DNA of 52,025 nucleotides from Planctomycetota bacterium (lineage in GTDB: Bacteria; Planctomycetota; UBA1135; GCA-002686595), in assembly GCA_016795205.1 (NCBI GenBank), contig JAEUHZ010000060.1, forward strand, positions 1 through 52,025, given 5' to 3'. The translations under genes and the position numbers were made by a program. How positions within the stretch are numbered: position 1 is the stretch's first letter; each line of letters begins with the position of its first letter. The notes below the pieces were generated by a model. It saw only the letters and a list, made by a program, of their open reading frames with translations. It was not told the origin of the DNA and did not search any database. Below, in pieces: positions 5,717 through 14,437 of this stretch.

Positions 5717-8272
5717 ATGAGCGCGCTCCCGACCGGCGGGCCCGCCCGCGCCGCGCGGGAAGCCTTCGCGGAGATCGTCGCCCGCCACGAGGCGGGCGAG
5801 CCCGTCGACTTCGAGCACGAAGCCGCGGCGCGTCCCGCGCTCGCCGCGGACCTGCGCCGGCTCCACGCGCGCTGGTCGCGCGTCGAGGACCTGTTCGGCG
5901 GGCTCCAGGCCGACGAAGTCGCGCTGGACTCCGTGGAGCGCACCCTGCGCGGCCCGGAGCCGCTCGATCCGACGACGACGGCCGAGCTGGCCCGGCTCGC
6001 GGATCCCGACCGCGCGCGCCAGCGCTATGAGCGCCTGGAACTCGTCGCCTCGGGCGGCATGGGCGAGGTCTGGCGCGTGCGCGATCGCGACCTCGGGCGC
6101 GAGCTCGCGCTCAAGACGCTGCGCACGCGGGCGCGCGATCCGCGCCTGCTGCGCCGGTTCCTGGCCGAGGCCCGGCTCACGGCCCGCCTGGAGCACCCCG
6201 GCATCGTCCCGGTGCACGACTTCGGCCTCGACGCGCAAGGGCGTGTGTGGTTCACGATGCCGCTCGTGCGCGGCGAGAACCTCGCGCGCCTGTTCGCCGC
6301 GGGCCAGGCGGCGCTGCCGGAGGTCCTGGAGTGCTTGCTCAAGGCCTGCGACGCGATCGCCTACGCGCACGCGCGCGGCGTCGTGCACCGCGACCTCAAG
6401 CCCGCGAACGTCCTGCTCGGAGCCTTCGGCGAGGTCTACGTCGTCGACTGGGGGTTGGCGCGCGAGCGCGGATCCCCGGCCGCCGACGCGTCCGATGGCG
6501 CAGATCCGCCGCCCGACGGGCTCGACACCCGGCACGGGGACGTGCTCGGCACGCCCGCCTACATGCCGCCGGAGCAGGCGGCGGGCAGCGGCGGAGAGCT
6601 CGATCCACGCCTCGACGTCTACGCCCTCGGCGCCGTGCTGTGGCACGCGCTGACGGGCCGGCCGCCGTACGCGGGCGGCAGCGGCCGCGACGTCGTCGAG
6701 GCCGTGCTCGCGGGGCCGCCCGCGCCGCTCGCGCGAGCTGCTCCGCACGCCCCCGCGGAGCTCGCGGCGATCGCCGAGAAGGCCATGGCGCGCGATCCGC
6801 GCCAGCGCTACGCGGATGTGCGCGCGCTGGCCGAGGACCTCCGCGCCTTCTTGGCGGGGCGCGTCGTGCGCGCGCACCGCACCGGCGCGCTCCCCGAGCT
6901 CGTGAAGTGGTGCCAGCGCAATCGCGCCCTGGCGGCCACGTTGGCCGTGGCGGTGGCGACGCTCGTCGTGGGGGCCTGGGCCTGGTCCTGGCAGCGCGGG
7001 CGCGACGCGGCCGAGATCCTGCGGCTCGCCGACCTGGCACGCTTGGCGGAGCTGGAGCGCCGCGCTGCCGACCTGGGGCCCGCGAGCCCCGACACGCGCG
7101 CCGCGTTCGAGGCCTGGCTGTCCGACGCGCACGCGCTCGCGGAGCGCCGCCCGCAGCACGCGTCCGCGCTGGCGTCGCTGCGGGCTCAGGCCGACCGGCG
7201 CGCACAGACCTGGGTGTTCGCCTCGGACGCGGATCGCTTCCGCCACGGACTGCTCAGCGAACTGGTCCTCGGACTCGAGCGGCTGGGAGACGGCGAGCTC
7301 GGCCTCGCGGGGATCGTGCGCGAGCGCCTCGAGCTGGCGCGCGCGATGGAGGCCGAGAGCCTGGTCGCGGCGCGCGCGGCCTGGGACCGCGCGCGAGCCG
7401 AAATCGCCGCGGACCCTGGGTATCGCGGGCTGGTGCTGGAGCCCATCGCTGGACTCGTGCCGCTCGGGCGCGACCCTCACAGCGGTCTCCAGGAGTTCGC
7501 GCACCTCCCGAGCGGCACCCCGCCGACACGCACTGCGGACGGGCGGCTCGCGCTCGGGCCGGAGAGCTCGATCGTGCTCGTGCTGGTGCCCGGCGGCCGT
7601 TTCCACATGGGGGCGCACGCCGCGGGTGGTGCACCCGAGGCCGCGCCCGATCCCTGGGCGCGCGACGACGAGGGCCCGCGGCGTCTGGTCGAGGTCGGGC
7701 CGTTCCTGGTCGCGAAGCACGAGCTCACGCGTGCCCAGTGGCGGCGCCTCGCGCCGGGTCCGGGTCCCACGACGGACGAAGGCGGCCTCCTCCCGGCCGC
7801 CGGGCTGACGTGCGCCGACGCACAGAACGCGCTGGCGCGCGCCGGCCTGGAGCTGCCCACCGAGGCCCAGTGGGAGTACGCGGCGCGCGGCGGCACGACG
7901 ACGCGCTGGTGGACCGGCAACGACCCGGGATCGCTGCGCGGCGCGGTGCACGGGCGTGCGGGCACCGAGCCGCGCTTCGCGCCGGCGGCCGGCGTGCCGA
8001 TCGAGGTCGGTCTCCTGCGCCCGAACGGCTTCGGCTTGCACCACGTGCTCGGCAACGTGGCTGAGTGGACGCGCGACCCGTGGTCGAACGAGCCGACGAT
8101 CGGGCTCGCGCCGCCCGACGGGCTGCGCGCGGCGGGCGACGCGTCGCGCCGCGCGGCACGCGGCGGCAGCTTCCAGAGCGAAGCCGCGGACCTGCGCGCG
8201 ACCGCGCGCGCCGAGGTGCAGGCCGACCTGCGCGATCGGCGCCTCGGCGTGCGTGCCGTTCGTCGGCCGTGA
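5717..8272 (+). CDS. Membrane Ser/Thr protein kinase fused to an FGE/SUMF1-like domain
   Basis: An 851-residue, two-domain protein. The kinase domain (about 106-380) has the glycine loop VASGGMGEVW, Lys133 in ELALKTL, catalytic HRDLKPANVLL (224-234), DWG at 244-246 in place of the usual DFG, and GTPAYMPPEQA before helix F. A transmembrane helix at about 404-423 separates it from a periplasmic region. This is a helical linker followed by a formylglycine-generating-enzyme-like domain (about 613-850) with PGGRFHMG, LPTEAQWEYAARGGTT, LGNVAEWTRDPW and ARGGSFQSEAADLRATAR. The position where true FGEs have the catalytic cysteine pair carries none, so it is probably a ligand- or partner-binding module, not an active enzyme. 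It is divergent from an ECF sigma gene; kinase control of that sigma factor is a reasonable inference. Confidence 0.92.
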   Translation: MSALPTGGPARAAREAFAEIVARHEAGEPVDFEHEAAARPALAADLRRLHARWSRVEDLFGGLQADEVALDSVERTLRGPEPLDPTTTAELARLADPDRARQRYERLELVASGGMGEVWRVRDRDLGRELALKTLRTRARDPRLLRRFLAEARLTARLEHPGIVPVHDFGLDAQGRVWFTMPLVRGENLARLFAAGQAALPEVLECLLKACDAIAYAHARGVVHRDLKPANVLLGAFGEVYVVDWGLARERGSPAADASDGADPPPDGLDTRHGDVLGTPAYMPPEQAAGSGGELDPRLDVYALGAVLWHALTGRPPYAGGSGRDVVEAVLAGPPAPLARAAPHAPAELAAIAEKAMARDPRQRYADVRALAEDLRAFLAGRVVRAHRTGALPELVKWCQRNRALAATLAVAVATLVVGAWAWSWQRGRDAAEILRLADLARLAELERRAADLGPASPDTRAAFEAWLSDAHALAERRPQHASALASLRAQADRRAQTWVFASDADRFRHGLLSELVLGLERLGDGELGLAGIVRERLELARAMEAESLVAARAAWDRARAEIAADPGYRGLVLEPIAGLVPLGRDPHSGLQEFAHLPSGTPPTRTADGRLALGPESSIVLVLVPGGRFHMGAHAAGGAPEAAPDPWARDDEGPRRLVEVGPFLVAKHELTRAQWRRLAPGPGPTTDEGGLLPAAGLTCADAQNALARAGLELPTEAQWEYAARGGTTTRWWTGNDPGSLRGAVHGRAGTEPRFAPAAGVPIEVGLLRPNGFGLHHVLGNVAEWTRDPWSNEPTIGLAPPDGLRAAGDASRRAARGGSFQSEAADLRATARAEVQADLRDRRLGVRAVRRP

Positions 8273-8329
8273 GCGCGGCTCTGGATCCGGCACACGCGAC
8301 GCAGTAGACCGGCGTCGAGGAGGAGAGTC

Positions 8330-9304
8330 ATGGCCGGCGATCACGTGCTCACGATGCGGAACGTCCCCAAGGCCGACGGGCGGTTCGGGGGCTCGGCCGC
8401 CAAGACCCGCTTCCTGGTCGTGCCGGACGGCGCGAAGGAGCCGCTGGCCTCGCACGAGGTGGGCCGCAAGTCTTGGTTCGACGGCTTGCGCGACGCCTTC
8501 CCGCCGGACGCGCAGGGCGGGCGCTCAGGGCACCTGTTGGCCTATGTGCACGGCTACAACAACTCACCACGCAACGTGCTGGACCGGCATCGGCTCTTGG
8601 TTCGCGCGTTGCGCAAGGCCGGCTGGGACGGTGTCCTGCTGTCCTTCGACTGGCCCAGCGAGGGGACCACGATCCAGTACATGGAGGACCGGCGCGAGGT
8701 GCGTGGCGTCGCGGAGCGCCTCGTCACGGACCTGATCCTGCCCTTCGTGAAGTACCGCGAGTCGGACTGCGACGTGAACGTCTCGCTGATCGCGCACTCG
8801 ATGGGCGGCTACCTCGTGCGCGAGGCTTTCCTGGACGCCGACGACACGCGCGTGATCGCGGAATCGAACTGGAGCATCGGGCAGGTCGTGTTCGTGGGCG
8901 CCGACGTCTCGAGCTCCTGCTTCCGCGTCGGCACGCGCGACTCCCGTTGCTTCGAGCGGCACTGCGCGCGCTTCACGAACTACTTCACGCCGCAGGACGC
9001 GGCGCTCAAGGTCTCGAACATGAAGCGCATGGGCCTGGCCCCGCGCGTCGGCCGCGTCGGCCTGCCCAACGAATCGACCTCCCGGTTCGTCGACGTGGAC
9101 TGCGCGCGGCGCTTCGTCAAGATCGACGAGCGGTCCTGGAAGGACCAGGGCGGCTTCGGCGAGTTCTCGCACTCCTGGTACTTCGGCGATGCCGTGTTCG
9201 CGCAAGACCTGGCCTACACCCTGCTCGGCGACATCGACCGCAACTACATCCCGACACGCGTGCGCCGGTCGGACGACGACTTGGAGCTGATCCCGGCCGC
9301 CTGA
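8330..9304 (+). CDS. DUF900-type alpha/beta hydrolase
   Basis: 324 residues, cytosolic, no signal peptide. The alpha/beta-hydrolase hallmarks are a conserved strand with oxyanion-hole segment AYVHGYNNS (71-79), the strand VLLSFDWPSEG, and the nucleophile elbow IAHSMGGYL with Ser157. A late histidine in GEFSHSWYFGD is a plausible triad member. The AYVHGYN/SFDWPS spacing is that of the DUF900 family, whose substrate is generally unknown. The ATG is preceded by GAGGAGGAGAG at a good distance. It starts 57 bp after the kinase stop on the same strand and may be co-transcribed with it. The next gene is a second, unrelated alpha/beta hydrolase. Confidence 0.85.
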   Translation: MAGDHVLTMRNVPKADGRFGGSAAKTRFLVVPDGAKEPLASHEVGRKSWFDGLRDAFPPDAQGGRSGHLLAYVHGYNNSPRNVLDRHRLLVRALRKAGWDGVLLSFDWPSEGTTIQYMEDRREVRGVAERLVTDLILPFVKYRESDCDVNVSLIAHSMGGYLVREAFLDADDTRVIAESNWSIGQVVFVGADVSSSCFRVGTRDSRCFERHCARFTNYFTPQDAALKVSNMKRMGLAPRVGRVGLPNESTSRFVDVDCARRFVKIDERSWKDQGGFGEFSHSWYFGDAVFAQDLAYTLLGDIDRNYIPTRVRRSDDDLELIPAA

Positions 9305-9324
9305 AGCCCAGCCGAACCGCGCCC

Positions 9325-10176
9325 ATGCCGTTCCTCTTCGCCGCGCTGCTCGCGCTCCTCTCCGCCTGCGGATCCACGTCTCACTGGCCAGAGACGCTGC
9401 GCGACGAGCGCGGCGCCGCGCTGCGCTACGAGGTCGACGGCGAGGGCGAGCCCACCCTGGTCTTCGTGCACGGCTGGGCCTGCAAGCGCGAGTACTGGTA
9501 CGAGACGACGCGACGCTTTCGGCAGGTACGTCGCGTCGTGGCGCTCGACCTCATGGGCCACGGCGAATCCGACGCGGCGCGGACGGAGTGGAGCATGGAG
9601 GCCTTCGCCGGCGACGTGGTGCGCGTGTGCGACGCCCTGGGCCTCCAGAAGGTGGTCCTGGTCGGGCACTCGATGGGCGGCGTCGTGGCGCTGGAGGCGG
9701 CCCGACGGCTGGGACCGCGCTGCGTCGCGGTCGTGGGCGTCGAGAGCCTGCACGACGTCGCGCGCCAGCTCTCGCCCGAGGAGGTCGACGCCTTCCTGGA
9801 GCCCTTCCGCGCCGACTTCACGCGTGCCACGCAGGAGTTCGTGCGCACCGAGCTGTTCCCGAAGGACGCGGAGCCGCGGCTCTCGGATCTCGTGGCGCGG
9901 GACATGTCCGCGCGGCCGCCCGCCGTGGCCCTGGCGGTGCTGGAGGCCTATCTGAGACACGATGCAGCCGCCTCGCTGGCGGCCGTGACCGTGCCGGTGC
10001 ACTGCATCAACGCCAAGGACGGACCCTGGGCCACGAACCTCGCGGGGAATGCGGCTCTGAACCCGCGCTTCAGCGCGGCGCTCATGCCGGGGGTGGGGCA
10101 CTTCCCGATGCTGGAGCAGTCGGAGCTCTTCGCGCGGGTCCTGGCCGACTTCGTGCGCCCGCTGGGCGGCGGGTGA
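9325..10176 (+). CDS. Lipoprotein alpha/beta hydrolase (esterase/lipase-like)
   Basis: 283 residues. A short signal peptide ends in the lipobox LLSAC (Cys15), placing the enzyme on the periplasmic side of a membrane. The hydrolase fold is clear: VFVHGWACKREYW with the oxyanion HG (49-50), ALDLMGHGESD, nucleophile elbow VGHSMGGVV with Ser116, an acidic residue in INAKDGPW and the catalytic histidine in PGVGHFPMLEQ. This is the general fluoroacetate-dehalogenase/esterase-like subgroup, and the substrate cannot be read from sequence. The start at the ATG directly before the signal peptide follows the previous stop by 20 bp. It ends 3 bp before a convergent gene. Confidence 0.87.
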   Translation: MPFLFAALLALLSACGSTSHWPETLRDERGAALRYEVDGEGEPTLVFVHGWACKREYWYETTRRFRQVRRVVALDLMGHGESDAARTEWSMEAFAGDVVRVCDALGLQKVVLVGHSMGGVVALEAARRLGPRCVAVVGVESLHDVARQLSPEEVDAFLEPFRADFTRATQEFVRTELFPKDAEPRLSDLVARDMSARPPAVALAVLEAYLRHDAAASLAAVTVPVHCINAKDGPWATNLAGNAALNPRFSAALMPGVGHFPMLEQSELFARVLADFVRPLGGG

Positions 10177-10179
10177 GCC

Positions 10180-11595
10180 TCATTCGATCCGCGAGAGCAC
10201 GCTCCACAGACCGGGCTCGCCAGCGCTCGTGCAGACCCAGCCCAGCGGCGCACCGGGCCACGGCTCCGAGTTCCACACCACGTCGCCGCGCGACCACAGG
10301 CCGCTCGACGGCGGCGTGGCGGCGCGCAGCTCTTGCGGCTCGAGCGAATTCCCGGCCGCGCCCGGCTCCTCGCGCCAGGCCGGCGCGTGCGGTGCGGCCA
10401 CGCGCGCCTCGATGCGGTTGCCACGCGCCACCACGCCGGTCGACCCGGCCCCCAGGTGCAGGCCGGCCTGGTTGCCGGAGCGCGAGGCGTCCGGGCCACG
10501 GACCACGTTGCCCACGACCGCCGCGTCGCGTGCGTCGCCGAGGTAGATCGCCGAGCGGTCGGCGGGGCCGACCGTGTTGCCGAGCAGCGACACGCCGTCC
10601 TGACCCTCGACGCGCAGGCCATTGTCGCCGCAGTCCTCGATCACGTTGGCGGAGACCAGCGTGCGGGTGGACCGCGACTGGCCGGCGTTCCCGAGCAGGA
10701 CGCCCGAGGAGCGGGCCGGGTTCGTGGCGTTGCGCCAGCCCGTCACTCGGTTGGCCACGACAGAGCAGCCTGTCGGCGAGGCGCCGCCGGGCTCGGCGTC
10801 GACGACGATGCCGGCGCCCAGGCCGTCACGGACCACGTTGCCCGTGATCGCGACGTCCGCGCAGGACGCGGCCCGGATGCCGGCGCCGAACGTGGAGCCG
10901 TCCGTGCCGAGGTGGCCCGTGCCGCCCTCGACCGTGCAGTCGGCCACGACCGCGCCCTGACACGCGCGCAGCAGGATCCCGTGCCGCGACGCGCGCGCCG
11001 CGCGCGCGCCGCGCACGGCAACGCGGCGTGCGTCGACGATCGCGATCCCGTCGGCGTCCGCGTCGAGCGCGGTCACGTCCTCGACCACGACGTCTTCGCA
11101 GTCGGCGACGTGCAGCAGGCCGTGCGCGAGCCCGGTGCCCCGGCCGCCGCGCCCCGCGAGCGCGAACCCCGTCAGGCGCACGCCGCGCGCGCCCTCGACG
11201 CGCAGCAGCGTCACGCCACCCTGCGTCTCGACGAGCTGCGAGCCAGGCGCGCCGCGGATCTCGATCGGCCGGCGGACGATCAGGCAGCGGCCCGTGTCGC
11301 CCACGCGCGAGACGCGCAGCGGGAACGGCGGGAGGACCAGCACGCCGCCGCCGGCCGCGTCGAGCGCGGCCTGGAGGTAGGCCGTGTAGTCGAGCGTCCC
11401 GTCGCGCACGTGGTCGCGCGGGAGGAAATCGAGCGCCTGCACCCAGGGCGTGGGAGCCGCGGCGGGGGCCTGCGGCAGCGGTGCGCCATACGAGTGCGGG
11501 CCGGGCGCGCGCGGCACGCTGACGAAGGCCACGAAGGCCAGCATGACGAGGGCCGAGACGACCAGGAGGACGCGCACGAAACTGGGGGCAGCCAT
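10180..11595 (-). CDS. Membrane-anchored right-handed beta-helix (pectate-lyase-fold) protein
   Basis: 471 residues. An N-terminal transmembrane anchor (about 5-27, FVRVLLVVSALVMLAFVAFV) leads to a Pro/Ala linker. Next comes the N-terminal cap typical of pectate-lyase-like proteins (AYLQAALDAAGGGVLVLPPF), then repeated beta-helix coils of the form GVRLTGFAL, DVVVEDVTA, DVAITGNVVRDG, TLVSANVIEDCG, VSLLGNTVG and AAVVGNVVRG. Such proteins bind or cleave polysaccharides, or simply display a repetitive surface. No catalytic set is recognisable, so enzyme activity is not claimed. ATG at 11595 is chosen because it begins right at the anchor helix; the frame stays open upstream only through overlap with the ATPase gene. 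It is last in a minus-strand series after the MoxR ATPase, 80 bp away. Confidence 0.8.
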   Translation of the reverse strand: MAAPSFVRVLLVVSALVMLAFVAFVSVPRAPGPHSYGAPLPQAPAAAPTPWVQALDFLPRDHVRDGTLDYTAYLQAALDAAGGGVLVLPPFPLRVSRVGDTGRCLIVRRPIEIRGAPGSQLVETQGGVTLLRVEGARGVRLTGFALAGRGGRGTGLAHGLLHVADCEDVVVEDVTALDADADGIAIVDARRVAVRGARAARASRHGILLRACQGAVVADCTVEGGTGHLGTDGSTFGAGIRAASCADVAITGNVVRDGLGAGIVVDAEPGGASPTGCSVVANRVTGWRNATNPARSSGVLLGNAGQSRSTRTLVSANVIEDCGDNGLRVEGQDGVSLLGNTVGPADRSAIYLGDARDAAVVGNVVRGPDASRSGNQAGLHLGAGSTGVVARGNRIEARVAAPHAPAWREEPGAAGNSLEPQELRAATPPSSGLWSRGDVVWNSEPWPGAPLGWVCTSAGEPGLWSVLSRIE

Positions 11596-11675
11596 GTCCC
11601 TTCGATCGACCGGCGCGGGCGGACCTGGGAGACCGCGGCGCGCGACCCGGAAGGAACTTCCCGCTCGCGTCCCGT

Positions 11676-12659
11676 TCAAGAAGCGCGTGCCAGCGCCTCG
11701 GCCACCAGCGCGTCGCGCGCGGCCGTGCCGCCCTCGCCCTCCCAGGTCAGGACCAGGCGATGACGCAGCGCCGGCGCCACGAAGCGCCCCACGTCCTGGG
11801 GCGCCACGTGCAGTCGGCCGGAGAGCAGCGCATGCGCGCGCGCCGCGGCGAGCAGGGCTTGCGCGCCGCGCGGGCTGGCGCCGTGGCGCACCGCGGCCCG
11901 CACCGCGGGTCCCGAAAGCTCGGAGTCGGGGTGCGTGGCGCGCACGATGCGCGCGATGTGGCGCAGGACCCCGTCCGACGCTGGCAGCTCGCGCGCGAGC
12001 GCGCGCAGGCGCACGACCTCGGCGCGCGTGAGCGCGCGCTCGACCGGCGTGTCGGCCAGCGCGGCGCCAGCGCCCAGGATCGTCACGAGTTCGTCCTCGC
12101 TCGGCGCGCCCACGCGCACCTGCAGCAGGAAGCGGTCGAGCTGGGCCTCGGGGAGCGGGTACGTGCCTTCCATCTCGATGGGGTTCTGCGTGGCCGCCAC
12201 GAAGAACGGATCCTCGAGCCGCCGCGTCTCGCCGTGGGCCGTGACCTGGCGCTCGGCCATGGCCTCGAGCAGCGCCGATTGCGTGCGCGGCGTGGCGCGA
12301 TTGATCTCGTCGAGCAACAGGACGTGCGTGAAGACCGGGCCTGGCTCGAAGCGGAAGCGGCGGGCGCCGCGCTCGTCCTCCTCCAGGATGCGCGCGCCCA
12401 CGACGTCGGACGGCATCAGGTCGGGCGTGCACTGCACGCGCGCGAACGCGAGATCCAGCCCCGCCGCCAGGGTGCGCGCCAGCGTCGTCTTGCCCAGACC
12501 CGGCGCGCCCTCGATCAGCGCGTGTCCGCCGCCGATCAGGGCCGCGACGAGCTCCTCGACCACGTGCTGCTGGCCGACGAAGCGCGCCGCGAGCGTCGCG
12601 GCGAGGCGTGACGCGCCGTCGCGCAGGCGCTCGATCTCGCGCTCGAGGTCTTGGCTCAC
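11676..12659 (-). CDS. MoxR-family AAA+ ATPase
   Basis: 327 residues. Walker A GAPGLGKTT (51-59) and Walker B LLLDEINRATP (114-124) are intact. Sensor 1 is in FVAATQNPIEMEGTYPLPEAQLDRF, the MoxR signature segment, and the C-terminal lid includes LSGPAVRAAVRHGASPRGAQ. MoxR ATPases are chaperone-like remodelers that usually work with VWA/DUF58 proteins. None is encoded nearby, so the partner is probably elsewhere. GTG at 12659 overlaps the stop of the HAD gene (GTGA), indicating coupled translation. The first residues, SQDLEREIERLRDGASRLA, form a helix before the core. Confidence 0.93.
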   Translation of the reverse strand: MSQDLEREIERLRDGASRLAATLAARFVGQQHVVEELVAALIGGGHALIEGAPGLGKTTLARTLAAGLDLAFARVQCTPDLMPSDVVGARILEEDERGARRFRFEPGPVFTHVLLLDEINRATPRTQSALLEAMAERQVTAHGETRRLEDPFFVAATQNPIEMEGTYPLPEAQLDRFLLQVRVGAPSEDELVTILGAGAALADTPVERALTRAEVVRLRALARELPASDGVLRHIARIVRATHPDSELSGPAVRAAVRHGASPRGAQALLAAARAHALLSGRLHVAPQDVGRFVAPALRHRLVLTWEGEGGTAARDALVAEALARAS

Positions 12660-13354
12660 GCCGAGAGCCTCTCGATCTGGTCGCGCAGCTCAGGGAGGCT
12701 CCCGGCGCGCGGGTGCGACAGGTCCCGCCGCGTGCCGGCATGGTCGACCAGCACGGCTCGGATGCCGACGCGACGCGCGCCCAGGACGTCCTTCTCCAGG
12801 TCGTCGCCAGCGTGCAGCGCCTCGCCCGCCGCGACCCCGGCGCGCTCCAGCGCGCGCTGGAAGATGGCCGGGTCGGGCTTCTCGAGCTCCTCGATCGCGG
12901 AGCACAGGACGAAGTCGACGCGCGTCGTGACGCCCAGGCGCTCGAGAAGGGGGGGGAGACGCGCGCTCCAGTTCGACACGATCCCCAGAGTCAAGCCGCG
13001 TGCGCGGGCCGCGTCGAGCAGCTCCAGCGCGCCGGGGAAGAGCTCGAAGGTCGCCGGGTCGGAGAAGCGCGCGAAGAGGCCGCGCGAGAGCTCGGGCAGC
13101 GCCGCGCGCTCGATCCCCAAGTGGTGGGCGAAGATCCGCTCGATGTAGGCCTCGAACCAGGGGTCCGTGTAGCGGAAAGCGCCCGCGTGGCGCTGGGGCA
13201 GCTCGCCGTGGGCCCGGCGCATGACGACCGCCATCTGGTCCGCTCCGAGCTCCACGCCGCGGGAGCGGGCGACCTCGGCGTAGATGGCGAACCGCGAGGG
13301 CGCCTCGCGCACGAGCGTGTTCCCGACGTCGACGAACAGGGCCTTGATCGGCAT
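12656..13354 (-). CDS. HAD-superfamily hydrolase (HAD-IA, phosphatase-like)
   Basis: 232 residues. Motif I is FVDVGNTLV: the nucleophilic Asp is present while the usual second Asp (DxD) is Gly, a variant seen in several HAD-IA groups such as the HDHD3-like proteins. Motif II is in LGIVSNWS. Motif III uses Lys in EELEKPDPAIFQ and motif IV is LHAGDDLEKDVLGARRVG. A helical cap lies between motifs I and II (about 20-95). The likely activity is hydrolysis of a small phosphorylated metabolite; the substrate is not inferable. It is the first gene of a minus-strand pair with the MoxR ATPase (stop and start overlap), and is divergent from the TPR lipoprotein with 43 bp between the two starts, which must hold both promoters. 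Confidence 0.88.
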   Translation of the reverse strand: MPIKALFVDVGNTLVREAPSRFAIYAEVARSRGVELGADQMAVVMRRAHGELPQRHAGAFRYTDPWFEAYIERIFAHHLGIERAALPELSRGLFARFSDPATFELFPGALELLDAARARGLTLGIVSNWSARLPPLLERLGVTTRVDFVLCSAIEELEKPDPAIFQRALERAGVAAGEALHAGDDLEKDVLGARRVGIRAVLVDHAGTRRDLSHPRAGSLPELRDQIERLSA

Positions 13355-13397
13355 GGGCTTTCGACCGAGGCTGATCGTCGCAAATCGGACCCGCAGG

Positions 13398-14420
13398 ATG
13401 GAATCGAACCCGAGATGGATGCACGTGGTCGTGGCCGGACTGGCCCTGACCCTCGTGGCGGGCTGCCGCTCGGGGCGCGCGCGTCGTGTCCAACCGGGCG
13501 AGCCCGATCCCAAGGCCGCGGCCGCGGCGACGCAGCGCGGCGACTGGCGGGCGGCGGCGGGGCGCTGGTGGGCGGTCTGGCTGGCCGCGCCAGAAGGGGA
13601 CGCGCGGGCCTGCGCCGAGGCCGCACGCGCGCTGCTCGAGCTGGGCGACGCGGAGAGCGCGGGCAACCTCCTCGATCAGGGCTTGGCGCGCTTCCCGAAG
13701 GACGCGAACCTGCACGAGTGGAAGGCGCGCTCGCTCGAGAAGCTCGGCTTCCGTCGGCCCGCGGAGGAGTACCTGGAGCGCGCGTTGGCGCTGGAGCCGA
13801 ACCGCGCCAGCGCGCTCCTGGCGCTGGGTCGCGTGCGCGCCGACCTGGGGCTCGATGCCAAGGCCGTGGCGCCGCTCAGGCAGTACGTCACGCAGACGGG
13901 TGGCGACGCCACGAGCTGGGCCCTGCTGGCGCGCAGCCTGCGGCGGTCGCGTGACACGAGCGGTGCGTTCCAGGCCTGGCAGCGCGCGTTCGAGCTGGGC
14001 GACCCGCGCGTCGAGGAGCTCTTGTCGGCCGCGACGCTGGCCCAGGATCCCGATCTGCGCGCGACACACCCGGAGGCGGCCACGGTCTGCCGCGGCTGGC
14101 TGGAGCGCGCGCTGGCCAAGGACCCGATGTGCACGCGCGCGCACTTCCAGCTCGGGCTCCTGGCCCAAGACCTGGGTGCCTACGAGCAGGCCGTGGCGTA
14201 CTACCGCCGCGCCGTCGAGACCGATCCGGCCTGCCTCATGGCGATCACGAACCTCGCGATCCTCTACTCGGGTGCGGGGGACGAGGAGGGGACGCGGCAG
14301 ATGGTCGCGCTGGCCCTGGACCTGGAGCGTGACTCGGACCGCCGCCGCGCGCTCCAGCGCCTGGTCGAGCCGTTCGACAAGAAGGGCGAGCCCGCCGACC
14401 CGAACGATCCAGAGCGCTGA
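13398..14420 (+). CDS. TPR-repeat lipoprotein
   Basis: 340 residues with a lipoprotein signal MESNPRWMHVVVAGLALT ending in LVAGC (Cys23). The mature part is a run of tetratricopeptide-type helix pairs: RGDWRAAAGRWWAVWLAAPE, ACAEAARALLELGDAESAGN, NRASALLALGRVRADLGLDA, AHFQLGLLAQDLGAYEQAVA and LMAITNLAILYSGAGDEEGT. TPR lipoproteins serve as scaffolds in envelope complexes, and no partner is evident here. ATG at 13398 supplies a basic n-region before the hydrophobic core; ATG at 13419 is a possible shorter start. The tail is charged (DKKGEPADPNDPER). Confidence 0.83.
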   Translation: MESNPRWMHVVVAGLALTLVAGCRSGRARRVQPGEPDPKAAAAATQRGDWRAAAGRWWAVWLAAPEGDARACAEAARALLELGDAESAGNLLDQGLARFPKDANLHEWKARSLEKLGFRRPAEEYLERALALEPNRASALLALGRVRADLGLDAKAVAPLRQYVTQTGGDATSWALLARSLRRSRDTSGAFQAWQRAFELGDPRVEELLSAATLAQDPDLRATHPEAATVCRGWLERALAKDPMCTRAHFQLGLLAQDLGAYEQAVAYYRRAVETDPACLMAITNLAILYSGAGDEEGTRQMVALALDLERDSDRRRALQRLVEPFDKKGEPADPNDPER

Positions 14421-14437
14421 GCGCGCGCGGCCCGTGC

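Noticed and set aside
5660..8455. Very long minus-strand frame opposite the kinase gene
   Set aside because: It is continuous with the sigma gene, but its composition is Arg/Ala/Pro-rich shadow. The plus strand carries a full kinase-FGE protein with conserved motifs, so only the sigma part (to about 5659) is accepted.
10180..12741. Long minus-strand frame joining the beta-helix protein to the region of the MoxR gene
   Set aside because: The extra N-terminal part is out-of-frame shadow of the MoxR ATPase. The beta-helix protein begins at its own ATG at 11595.
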